Shown here: positions 33,401 through 43,200 of the stretch, one piece after another
How the letters are laid out: every line of letters starts with the position of its first letter
Numbering within the stretch: the first letter of the stretch is position 1
Origin: Blastomussa wellsi
Taxonomy: Eukaryota; Cnidaria; Anthozoa; Scleractinia; Plerogyridae
Assembly (NCBI GenBank): GCA_947652115.1
Contig: OX393569.1
Span: forward strand, 6,928,794 to 6,992,793
Direction: 5' to 3'
Length of the DNA stretch: 64,000 nt
Program-made: the position numbers and the translations under genes
Notes under the pieces: generated by a model
What the model saw: the letters and a program-made list of their open reading frames with translations, nothing else
Told to the model about the DNA's origin: nothing
The model's database searches: none

Positions 33401-36400
33401 GAAACCTGTTGTGCTTTTAACAAGGAGGCGGGACAAATCTAACAAATTCACGCTCTCTGATTGGCTAACTTGTCAAAAAAGTTTGTTGGGTGCCCACACT
33501 AAAGCCCGTCGCGCTGTAAGTTAAACTTTACAAAACATGTTTTGACATGTTTCTCATGTCATCTTAAGTTGCAAATGCCTTTTACAGTAACAGTTTGAAT
33601 TTCTCTAACAATAAAAATACATGAACTTTTAAACTGGACCATCTGGTCACAGCTGTTCACAGCAGGGTTAAAACACTTACTTTACGATTATGTTTTCTAA
33701 GCTTTAAATCATGATCTCTTCTAGTGATTCTGGGAGTTTCTGTTTTAGCTCTATTTTCAATTGGCCAAACTCAACTTGGACCATACAAATTGTTCCTGAT
33801 CAGTTCTTACCTTCATAACACACTTTCCTTTAGAGCCAGGGGGTAGCCAACAGTAGCCACACCTTTTTCCTCTGGGCCAGTAAGTGGGTGCTAAGTGCTT
33901 CATAAAGTCGTCTGCTAAAATAACTCTGTGGTAGGATTCAAGGGGCTCCACTTGGAAGAAGTCTGAGAAAGGGACATTCTTCTAATATAAAGAGGAAACA
34001 AGTACAGTTTGGATGTTGGAAACAGTGAAATTTATTTAATATTATTTGAATATCATGACTAAATGAGCCTTTTTATCATAAGTCAAGAAATAGTGAATGG
34101 CATGACATACATATGTTCTCCAAGGTGGAAGAATTAGTGTTCTGTCAAGAGCCTTAGCAAATGCTATAGCCCCTAAAAAATGCTCAGCTTGGTTTCCAAA
34201 TCTTCCTGTTAAAAAATAAATTACAAAAACCTATTATTAGCCTTATGGGAGTTTATGTCCATCAAATGCTTTTCTTTTCAAATTATCCCTCCTTCCTTTG
34301 GTATGTTTACTAATTTATATTATTTTGATGACAGTCTTAATTTCAGTAATAAATAAGTTTTCCTTACAATCATTTATTGTAACATATGACCATAATGAAA
34401 AAAATATTGGCTGCTACTGACAGTGTTTATTTATTTGTTGTTTTATTTTTTAGCCGAAATGTGATTTTTTTAATCGTGTATAGAGAGTTGTAAGATTGTT
34501 GGGAAACTATAGGAAGTCCATGAATCATGGACGTTCAAATCAAACTCGGGTAGAGTCGGCATTCTTGATGCTAACCAAAAGAAAAGTGGGCTCTCATTCT
34601 CAAAGGTGTAACTTTTGATACTTTGCTAGGCCTCTGAAGTCTAGATGACCCTTGATGTAAGGTGCACCACAATCCCCTCATTGTATGCAATGGCTAAAGT
34701 GCAACCTTCAAACTATGAGAAGTATAATCTTGTGCAATGTCTGCATCATGATTTGCAGGTGGCAATGGAAGACCTAACTCTGCAGACTGGCTGATCGTTA
34801 TCTTTGTCTTCTAACACAATTTATAGTTAGTTATAAACATCTGCATTTGAGCCTGGTAGCCCACCAGGTTTGAGCTTATCCCTGTTCACATAGCATGAAG
34901 CGACTAGGAGTATTTCTAATCTCCCACAATGGGATTCTAGTCCATCAAAGGGTTACCCGCAGCCGGAGATTAAATTTGCTGGTACCCATGAAATTTAAAC
35001 ACACATGGTTGGAGAGAGGCACTGTAGGAATAAAGTGTCTTGAACAAGAACAAGATCAGTGCAGTGACTCTGGCCAGGACTTGAACTGATTGATCAAAAG
35101 TCCTACGCCTGCCATTGCACTACATATGTACAAGAACTTTTTACACATCAAGACATTTTCTCTTAGAGATTTCAACTCTCCTGCTTTCTTCGTGAAAACT
35201 GTATAATAAACAATAAATTATAAGCAAAAGATTTCCATCATGTGATAGTTGATAAAGGCAAAGCCTCGATCAAAGACACTAGACTTCGCTCGCTTAGGTC
35301 TTTTCTTCTTCTGAGGTCGACTTGACTGGCAAGTCTACAAAGATGCCAGCTAAAAGAGTTGAACAATCCAATGAGAGAAATGTAGTCTCACTAAGAAAGC
35401 CACAAATTAAGATTTTCATTTTTCATATAAGAGCCACCGTTCACATTTGTATGAAAATCTAAAAGTACAGGTATGATTACTCGCTTCTCAGCGAGCCCGT
35501 ATCATACAAATGTGATTGGCAACATATTTAATTTGTATTTGACAGAAGGTGAAGAATGGAAGCATGGTGGCCAAATGGTTAGCTGGACTCCGGATTGGAC
35601 AGTTCGGAATCAAGCCCTGGGGCCAGTTTCTTGAAAGCCCTGGAAACTTTTCGGGCCCGTAAAGCCATTTTTAGTTATCTGTATCTAAAAAACAGCAACG
35701 TGTATAGGCCTGAAACTTTGTATGAAGGGAACCACTGTTCATATCAAAAACATGTGAATAAAACAGCTCTGTATAATCATAAGTTTTCAGATTTTGCTAT
35801 GGCTTTCTGGGTGCGAAAACTTTATGGGACCTTCAAGACACTGGTCCCTGGCCAGGGCAGTGCAATTGTGTTCTTAGACAAGACACATACCTCCCACAGT
35901 GCCTCTCTCCACACAACTGTATAAATGGGTACTGGCAAAATGATGCTGGAGGGTAACCCTGTGATGGATTAGCATCCCATCCAGGGGGAGTAGAAATATC
36001 CCCTGCTGCTTGATGCTGCAGAAACCGGGATAATGGGCCAGTTGGCACAAGGCTTTACCTTTCAACATTCCTCAACTTTCCCCATAAATTCACTATAAAT
36101 TGTGCTGTGTTTGCCCCCAACAGAACACCATGAAAAGATATATCACTAGTAATACAATCTAATATGTGTAATGTAATCAGTTGATAAAACATTTCAACTT
36201 ATCATGATTCTTTGATTGGGGCAAGATTCTACGGAACACAAGATGATCAAGATGGTATACCACCACACTATTACCTTGTGCTCTGGATTGAATGTAAATG
36301 GGGGTCTTGGTCTCACATCACACAAGTATGTGACATGTCTCTCAGAAGCAATCAAAATGTCACACATTGCAAAAAAAATCTGAAAATTATTCAAACTGCT

Positions 36401-36884
36401 CTTTTTTAAAAAACAAAGCTGGCTACCAAGCTGAAAACAGGCAAGCAGATATAGCTTTAAAATGTCTTTTCCTGAATATGAAAAAAATGCCATAACATGA
36501 AAAAAAAATTGGGGGGCTTTCTTTTCAAGTTTTGGGGTCTTAGCGGGTGGGTGGGGGCTTTGTTTGTTTACAAGACACCCCCACCCCTCCCCACCCGTCC
36601 CCACAAGTCACAATTTCTTGAACAAGAAGAACTTTTGTGGCAGGAGTGAAATTAATACTTATTAAAACATTTAGGGAGGAACGGTTATGTTTCATACTTG
36701 AAGAAAAGTCATTAATTATGTCCACACTAATTTACTCACCCATACAAGGACAATAAAACACGTAACCACGCGAGTCCCACGTAAAACTCGATTTACTGCC
36801 TTCCACTTGTGAAGAAAACGCTTGGTTAAGTAAAGAAATAAAATATGAAAGATATAGAAATACGCTTACATAATCGATACGCAT
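29017..36884 (-). CDS. POFUT1: GDP-fucose protein O-fucosyltransferase 1
   Basis: ER enzyme (GT65) that adds O-linked fucose to EGF repeats of Notch-type proteins. Seven exons: 36740-36884, 34111-34205, 33811-33981, 33068-33186, 31960-32155, 29930-30160 and 29017-29181 (TGA stop). Phases are consistent and all introns GT..AG. The product is 373 residues, close to the 388 of human POFUT1. It starts with a hydrophobic signal peptide (about 1-24). Motifs: [43 protein letters not shown] (R237, equivalent to the catalytic-site Arg of the HLR motif), [32 protein letters not shown] and VKRERD. It ends ..SSFWAFDG with no KDEL-like tail, whereas human POFUT1 ends RDEF. Intron 5 holds a Penelope fragment and a SINE copy; intron 6 holds two foldbacks. 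Confidence 0.95.
29598..29675. repeat. Perfect 32-bp inverted repeat (foldback MITE)
   Basis: 29598-29629 is the exact reverse complement of 29644-29675, with a 14-base loop. The arm begins AGCCTGCGAACACAGACGG. It lies in POFUT1 intron 6. Confidence 0.85.
29684..29909. repeat. Inverted repeat carrying two hammerhead-like motifs
   Basis: Arms of about 90 bases mirror each other. The minus-strand motif at 29737-29766 reads CTGAAGA, a GC-rich stem, GAAAC, GTC. The plus-strand motif at 29828-29857 has CTCAAGA, stem GGCAG/CTGCC, GAAAC, GTC. This matches the core order of Penelope-associated hammerhead ribozymes, in a different family from 4988-5286. Confidence 0.6.
30426..31072 (+). mobile_element. 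5'-truncated Penelope-like retroelement
   Basis: Contains the GIY-YIG endonuclease end of the polyprotein, then a tail with a hammerhead-like core (30974-31002) and ATTATCAACCCAGTTGATAA. The left edge carries GTAAGTTTCTAAAGAAACTG in inverted orientation relative to full terminal repeats elsewhere. No reverse transcriptase remains. Inserted in POFUT1 intron 5. Confidence 0.75.
30448..30876 (+). pseudogene. Penelope-like GIY-YIG endonuclease remnant
   Basis: 142-residue open frame without stops. A CxxC zinc-like start (RCKTCPF) is followed by [31 protein letters not shown] and HFNLPNH, the layout of the C-terminal endonuclease of Penelope-like elements. The usual YIGETG is YISETG here. The protein lacks the reverse transcriptase that should precede it, so it is a remnant, not a gene. 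The start ATG is probably fortuitous. Confidence 0.75.
31234..31463 (+). mobile_element. tRNA-derived SINE copy
   Basis: Plus-orientation copy of the family at 7969: tRNA-like head at 31240, then TCAAGACACTTTACTC, ATAAATGGGTA, AGCATCCCATCCAGGGGGAG and GCTTCATGCTACAGAAAC. In POFUT1 intron 5. Confidence 0.65.
31743..31862. repeat. Imperfect GAT/GAC trinucleotide microsatellite
   Basis: Continuous ATGATGACGATGATG-type repeats over about 120 bases. Confidence 0.85.
32333..32600 (+). mobile_element. SINE with tRNA-Ser-like head
   Basis: Begins GCAGCGTGGCCGAGTGGTTA (A box TGGCCGAGTGG) and has B box GGTTCAAGTCC and an anticodon-loop-like CTTGAAA, as in tRNA-Ser(TGA). It lacks the long variable arm, and the acceptor ends do not pair well, so a working tRNA is unlikely. 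A non-tRNA body follows (GGTCCGCCTCCCGCCAGTTG). In POFUT1 intron 4. Confidence 0.6.
33291..33502. repeat. Foldback MITE in POFUT1 intron 3
   Basis: Ends TTAGTGTGGCCAC and GTGCCCACACTAA are inverted. The inner words AACAAACTTTT, GACAAGTTA, CCAATCA and CCCGCCTCCTTG are mirrored too. Confidence 0.7.
34853..35130 (-). mobile_element. tRNA-derived SINE copy
   Basis: Minus-strand copy of the 7969 family: TAGCATGAAGCGACTAGGAG, a diverged core near 34985 and a degenerate tRNA-like head near 35090-35125. In POFUT1 intron 1. Confidence 0.55.
35563..36045 (+). mobile_element. SINE copy split by a MITE
   Basis: The tRNA-like head (GTGGCCAAATGGTTAGCTGG, 35570) runs to CCCTGG at 35615-35620. The SINE resumes at 35852 (CCAGGGCAGTG, TTCTTAGACAAGACA, ATAAATGGGTACTGGC, CATCCCATCCAGGGGGAG). 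The interruption is the element at 35621-35845. Confidence 0.65.
35621..35845. mobile_element. MITE inserted into SINE
   Basis: The left end GGCCAGTTTCTTGAAA and the right end CTTCAAGACACTGGTC are inverted. The bases CCCTGG occur on both sides (35615-35620 and 35846-35851), as expected for a target duplication. Confidence 0.6.
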
Positions 36885-37039
36885 TTTAGATGGGCAGAAA
36901 TGGAGCTATTCAGTAACAAAAACTATAAACAAAATAAATATAAATCATGTCGGAGCAGCAGGTGTTCTTACAAAGATGACCGCTGAAGGATTGCGGTCAG
37001 TTGTTTCCCACGTATCTGTTCGCGACTAGTTACATCAAC
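36885..37039. promoter_or_regulatory. Probable bidirectional promoter region
   Basis: The POFUT1 start codon (minus) and a plus-strand candidate start codon are only 155 bases apart. No TATA box stands out. Inferred from spacing alone. Confidence 0.4.
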
Positions 37040-37099
37040 ATGGCGGTTCTTTCAAACTGCAGAATCGAAACGAAGAGATTTTTCCAATCCAGTTTTCAG
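37040..37099 (+). CDS. Candidate first coding exon of an unknown gene
   Basis: ATG in a good context (CAACATGGCG) opens 20 codons (MAVLSNCRIETKRFFQSSFQ) ending exactly at a strong donor CAG|GTAAGG. The peptide is basic and could be a mitochondrial leader. No continuing exon was recognised in the window, and the frame also reads through to 37216. Treat as a hypothesis. Confidence 0.3.
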
Positions 37100-37616
37100 G
37101 TAAGGACTTCTTCAGTTTCATTTTATGCCGTTAAAATTCACATGGCTAGGTATTTAGCTGTTCGAAAGACCAGTGATAGGGAAAGAAATGAGATCAGGCA
37201 GTCCAGAGTTAGATGAGGGTCCGGGCTGGGACGATAAAACTAAAATGATAAACCTAAAGCGATAAACCTAAAGCGATAAAACTAAAAACTGCTAAAAAGC
37301 GACATGCTTCCTCTCTCTGACATCTCATGCACAAGGTCTCGGCACTCGTTTCCGAGAGAAACGATGATTTGTCTCTCTCGCGAGCCAAGCTGTATAGACT
37401 TGCGGCTAAATACAGGAATCGATCCGACCTCCGAATGCACCGGGAACTAGTATGGTTAGCTCCCAGCTCTTTCCCAGCTCTATTGTTTTAGGGCTAGGGT
37501 CCATTGTTGCTGTTGTTTATTTATATATTTCAGCCAATATTGTACACCCCTCCTCCGGTTAGCCTAGTATAGCACTATAAATTTTTAAAATTTTAGGGTT
37601 TGGTTGGCTGGGCCTC

Positions 37617-37690
37617 GGTGGTGTAGCGGTACTGCGAAGCGCTTATAATCTGAACGACTCGGGTTCGAATCCACACCTCGATGCTTTTAA
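37617..37690 (+). mobile_element. tRNA-related SINE head
   Basis: GGCCTCGGTGGTGTAGCGG followed by the B box GGTTCGAATCC. Same family as 27108-27190. Lacks an acceptor stem that pairs well, so not called as a tRNA. Confidence 0.45.
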
Positions 37691-38520
37691 AATTCACCTG
37701 GTCTTTTTCTCTTTGTTAGACCAAAATATCAAAGTTTAAAAATTTCTAAGTCTCCGGATCGATTCCTGTATTTAGCCGCACGTGCTGTATAGAAAAGCCG
37801 CCATGTTGTTTATGTGCGCTTATGTGTAAAACTCTGCCCAGTGAGGATGCGCAATGCAATTCTGAGGAATAATTGAAGTGATCCCCATGTCTTCGCACCA
37901 AACTCACATTCCAAGTCATTGAAGTTTAGTAAAAGTACTGGCCAACAGATTTACGAGCCTGCGTCACTGTGCCCAGACACCCTGGATCTCATGGTTTGGA
38001 ACCTTCGGGCTCCTTGTAATTTTTCTTAGAGCACAGCCTTGTAATGTGCAGAACACCGAACGCACACGTCGAACACACTGTTTTCTTGCCAGTATTACAC
38101 TGTATTTGGCCCTTTCCAACAATTAAAAGCTAACCGCAAGCAAACATGAGTGAAACAAACCGCAAGCAAACAATTAGATTTGCTCCAAGTCGCTCGTTTT
38201 TTCTTTGTATCGATAGACATGGCAGGGTTATTTGAAAAACATCGTTTTAAAATCGCGCGCGAGTAAACAAAGTCGCTTGGAAATCCAGCGCGAGAAACAT
38301 CGCGGAACGCGCGAATGGCTCGGCGCCGCCATTTTGATTTTCAAGCCGGCGCGCGCCCTCCATATCTAGCGGTCTGCCAGGTCATTTTGATTCGGACTCC
38401 CGCGCGCCCTCCCTCCGCGTAGCGAATCGAACGAGCGACTTGTAGGAAGTCTAGCAAACAATGTATTCGGCGTTCGGTATTTTGGTAATTATCCCGGATG
38501 CGCGCAACGGGCGCTAAATA

Positions 38521-38570
38521 ATAAGATATTTCCAAATTGGACAGCATGTAGTCCTATTACATATACTAAT
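38521..38570. repeat. Solo end of dispersed repeat
   Basis: Shares TTTCCAAATTGGACAGCATG and TAGTCCTATTACATATACTA with the element end at 61250-61290. Confidence 0.6.
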
Positions 38571-40257
38571 ATACAGATTTAGCCAAGGATAAAAGCGGAA
38601 CTCCATACTTTGTCGTTGGTTCTTAATAATTTGTGATAATGCTCTCATTAAAAATGCTAGCGCAAGCGTGCGCAACTACTCAAATAAACATTCCATAGCC
38701 GAACTAAATAGTTAACTCCGATCTCGACATATGATCTCTCAGGAGTTGCTATCATGTTGTGCGACGTCGTCGTCGTATGTACGTAGGGCGCACGCGCCCG
38801 GGAACCATGCTGCTAGCCATTTTGACAATGATCAATGATCTTCATGGTTCACTTTTTACTTTCTGTGGTTATGGGGCTCTGCTCTGCGACCCTTTGGACT
38901 TCTTTCACTTTGAATTCAGTTTGGATCCATAACAGCCTGCTATTCTCATGATCACATATGTACTGGCTAAAAGAATTCTATGTCTTCTCGTCGAACCAAG
39001 ACAGAAATACGCATGTCCATGACCGTTACCGCTGCCTTTCTACCGCGGGAAAACTACAGGCTTATTGGAACACTTCGATGTGCCATACAAATATTGAATT
39101 TAATGACGTTGGATGGAAATTAGGGCTATCTTAGCTTTTTTTAACGTCGACGCAATGAGAAAAATAAGCAGAAAAGACCGACAATCGTTTTGCAGGTAAG
39201 CATATCAACATCTTATGATTAGATCAAAAGATTTCAATTTGGGGTAACATAGGATCAAACTGACTCGCTCAAACACTTGGTAAAAATTAAGTTTTATATC
39301 AACACCTTGCTGGGCTCGAAATTTAATGAAGAGGTGTCTTGTGGCAGCTATTTTGAAATCTTATCCTGGACGGTCTAGTTGCTGGCTTAAAAATCTACTT
39401 CTGATCAAGAGAGAAATTTTCGTTGTATCAACAGGTGATACAGGTAAACTATCAATTTGTTTGTTTTTTGAAACAACATAATTTTAAGCTATGACGTAGA
39501 ACAATTTCCCCAGATATATAACTATTTTTAGTTTAATTCCAAACCGGACAAACTGAATTATATAAGAGTTTCTCCTTTTTCAGAAACAATTCTCGAACTT
39601 ATTTGACAGAAGTAAATTAGGGTGGTACAGTTAGCAAGTCCGCGAAGAGTTCCCGATTGTTACTGTCCAATCACGAATTAACACGAGCCAATAAGAACCC
39701 GACCCGAACATGTCACGTCGGTTTGCCTCCATGAAGTTTCATCATGTCAGTCGGGCAAACTTTGCAACAGGAAAAACATACAGGCTTATTCAAGTCGTTT
39801 GAGCGAACTCATTCTCGACGACCCAGGGACAGTTACTGGGGGCGAGGGAAAGTCGAAACTGCAGGGAACGAATCGATATCGGGAGAGAATTTTTCTTCGT
39901 TGTTTTTGTTTTTGTTGTTTTCGCAGCTTTGACTTTCAACCCAAATAACTGCCCCAGGGTCACTGAGGACGGAGCGAACTCCGCGAATTGGGAGTAACCG
40001 GCTGTGATAGTCTAGCATCCCTAGCCTGCCTGTGAACAGGTTACGGGGGTGGGTCGGGGTGGGTAGGGGACGGAGCCTGCTCGCAGGCAAAGCATTCCAT
40101 CGTAGTCTCTTCGCGCTATGGATTTCGGGATAAGCTCCCGCCTGGTAAGTCACTAAGCTCTAATGTATACTCTACCCTAGTCCTGTCGAAACCGAACTGA
40201 TTTTTAAAATTTATTTTCACAAATTTCAGATAAAATTGTTGAAAGACCAGAACAGTT

Positions 40258-43200
40258 ATGGAAACGGATAACGACGAATTTGAACCAAAGAAGAAGAAAA
40301 TAACTTTGTTAAGAAGTAAAGATCTGCGGCCTTCGTGTTATTCTTCTACAAGGAGCAAAAAAGTCTACAAAATAATACTCAAGCATAGTGTTTTCTTCAT
40401 CTCGATTATTTTCGGAGCGGCTTTCGTCGGCATTCTAACGAAACATGATTTTTTACCATACTTCGCCGAGCATGCGAGAGAACTGTCAAAACATCGCACC
40501 AGAGGGGAGGAGCTGGAGTTTCATTCTGTTCATAACATTGAGAAGTTCCCTCACAAAGATCAACGCCTTCCGGAAGACTTAAAACCGCTCAGTTACCAGC
40601 TGGATTTGCGAGTGAATTTGACAACGCTAAAATACAGTGGTGCTGTAAAGATACGAATTCTTTGTGAGAAAACAACCCGTTATGTTATTCTTCATTGTGG
40701 AGATTTGGATGTCATGAACGTTTCTGTGGCAAAAACAGAGAACGGTCAAAAGAAAGGAATGATGATCGAGAGAATCCTTGCTTTCAAGGCACACCAACAG
40801 CTCTGTATAGAGCTCAGGGAGGCTCTCCGCTCAGGAGAAGTTTATTACGCAGCTTTGCAGTTCAAATCCAAGATTTCCGATAGACTAGAAGGATTTTACA
40901 AGAGTTCGTACACCACTGAGGAAGGGGAGAAAAGGTGCGTCGCTATTTGATCACTGCTTCATACCCAGCTGTCGCCCCTTTGTCGTGCGCGATGCGCTTT
41001 GTGTTTGCATCCTAACCATTCTCCCTTACAGTCCTGTGTTCTTGTGCTAACCGACCGGGGCTGACTTGATCATATAAATGTCACGATTAACGATTTTGTA
41101 AACCCCATAATGGAATTTGCTTTATAAATGCGCACAAACAGCCAACTAACAGAGCATAGTAACCGTCTGTTGGAATAATCGCAATTTGATTCGCTACCCA
41201 GGCACCGACTTTTACCAGGCCCTCGGAGCGCGGGAAGCTGTGAGAGCAGTTTTTATGCTGTTACAGTGAAACTTTGTCAACCCCGGGGGACTCGCTTGCT
41301 ACGGAAGGTCGGGATCTGCTGCAGATATAATTATCTTCGTAGAAAACCTGAACAGCAAAAGGTGGTCCAACAGTAGACTTTTATTTGAAGAACAAAATCA
41401 AAAATAATTTTACAATGCATTCTATTTTAGCACTAGTCAGTGACACGATACAAATGAAAATAACACAGAAGAAAACGCTATTTTTGAAAACATAAACCAA
41501 CATTCAAAAGCGCTTTTGGCTAACGTTAATTCTTCCTTTGGATCTTTAATTATTTCCAAAACCTCGCAGGTGGATTACAGCTTTCTGCAGGTTACATTTA
41601 CAGTTTGCTGTTATGATCTTACTGCTTGTAAACAAAACAAGAGGTCGAAGTTAGCGGTCAAAAGTCTGCATACAAGCCTAGTGGCCCATCAGGCCGGAGC
41701 TTATCCCGGTTTCTGTAGCATGAAGCGACAGAGAGTATTTCTACTCCCTCCTGGATGGGATGCTAGTCAATCGCACGGTTACCCCCCAGCAGTAAATTCG
41801 CCGGTACCCATTTATACACCTGGGTGAAGAGAGGCACTGTGAGAGTAAAGTGTCTTGCCCAAGAACACAACGCAGTGTCATGTTGGAATAAATATAATAA
41901 AATCAAACTCAATCAACGTATTTTCTCCCCTGGCACAGCTTATGGCTTATGGCTGGAATTGAGACCAAAAGGTAGAAAAAATCGCTTCATAAGCAGTTTA
42001 AACCAAACCGTCAATGAATGATTTTTCACGATATCCAGTTTTTCGTCGAAGAGACTCTGGGTTATTCTCAAACAACTGAACTGCTCAGCTAGCACTCGTT
42101 CTTTATCGACTCAGATAGTACTCTACCTAGGCTCGCCTCTTCTCCCCTAGCCAGCTGTCATAGAATAATCAAGCGCGCATGAAATCTGGTTTCGTTCGTT
42201 CCTTATTTTTCTTGTCTTTCTTCCAACAGGACAATTGCCGTGTCTCATTTTGAGCCCGCTCATGCCAGAAAAGTATTTCCCTGTTTCGACGAGCCCTCTT
42301 TTAAAGCGTCCTTTACCATATCTATCACTCATGGCCCTGGATATTACGCTCTCTCAAACATGCCCCGGGCCCGGCTCGTGACCAGAAATGATGGACTTGT
42401 AGAGGAACAGTTTGCGCCTGGTGTCAACATGAGCTCGTACCTCGTGGCGTTTGCTGTTCTGGACTTCAAATATAAAGAGAAGAAGACCGATTTGGGAAGA
42501 CTGGTAAGATTGTAATGTTAGTGCTGTTGCAGGATAAAGATGATTAGGGAGGGTCTTACATTTGTGGGATGGTTTGTGGGGCAGCCAGAGAAAGATCAAA
42601 GTTTCAGCTGAAGTTAATTTTATTTTGATCGGAGTTACCATAGCAACGTAGTGACGTCATGCCCCACTTTACTCGAGACTTAATAACCTGTCATCAAGGG
42701 ATAATTTTGGAAAACCCTTCCTGGATCTTTAACCTGACATACTTTTCTTGAGGTCTGCCAAATTTGACAAAAATTTATAAGAGTGATTTCGAGAAAATTT
42801 ACGGTGAAGTTTTAAGGTGTTAAAATACAACAAAATCGTATTATTTCCTGAATGTTATTAAAAAGTTTGTTCACTAGGCCTAAGTAAGATGCCTTTGGTC
42901 TGAAATAAATTGAATAGCATCCAATTACATTAGGTGAAAATCTTAGAAAAATCGTTCTATTCGATTTTCACCTTGAAATAGTAGAGGGGGTAAATTTTTG
43001 TTCTAGAGTTTTGTGGCTTTCCGTGCTTCCTTGGTGAATGGAAATGCCGCAGACTGCCACATGTTGCTTAGAATGATTTTTGCCATCATCTATGACTCCG
43101 AGGCTAGGAAAAAACGGCACCATGTGCTCCAGCCTTCATTGTGATATAAAAATCCAACGAAGCTATTTCTCGATATTTCCTGACAGAAGTCTTGTACGTC

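Larger units (their letters stand above)
37216..40257. other. Intergenic region between POFUT1 and the aminopeptidase gene
   Basis: Holds direct repeats of GCGATAAACCTAAA (37250), a tRNA-like SINE head (37617-37690) bracketed by inverted CTAAATACAGGAATCGATCCG (37405) and CGGATCGATTCCTGTATTTAG (37760), a GC-rich GCGCGC block (38270-38420), a solo copy of a dispersed repeat end (38521-38570) and a GCCTGCCTGTGAACAGG-type motif (40023). No protein gene recognised. Confidence 0.4.

Noticed and set aside
37617..37690. Functional tRNA gene
   Set aside because: Only the boxes match; stems do not close and a second similar head at 27108 shows it is a dispersed repeat.
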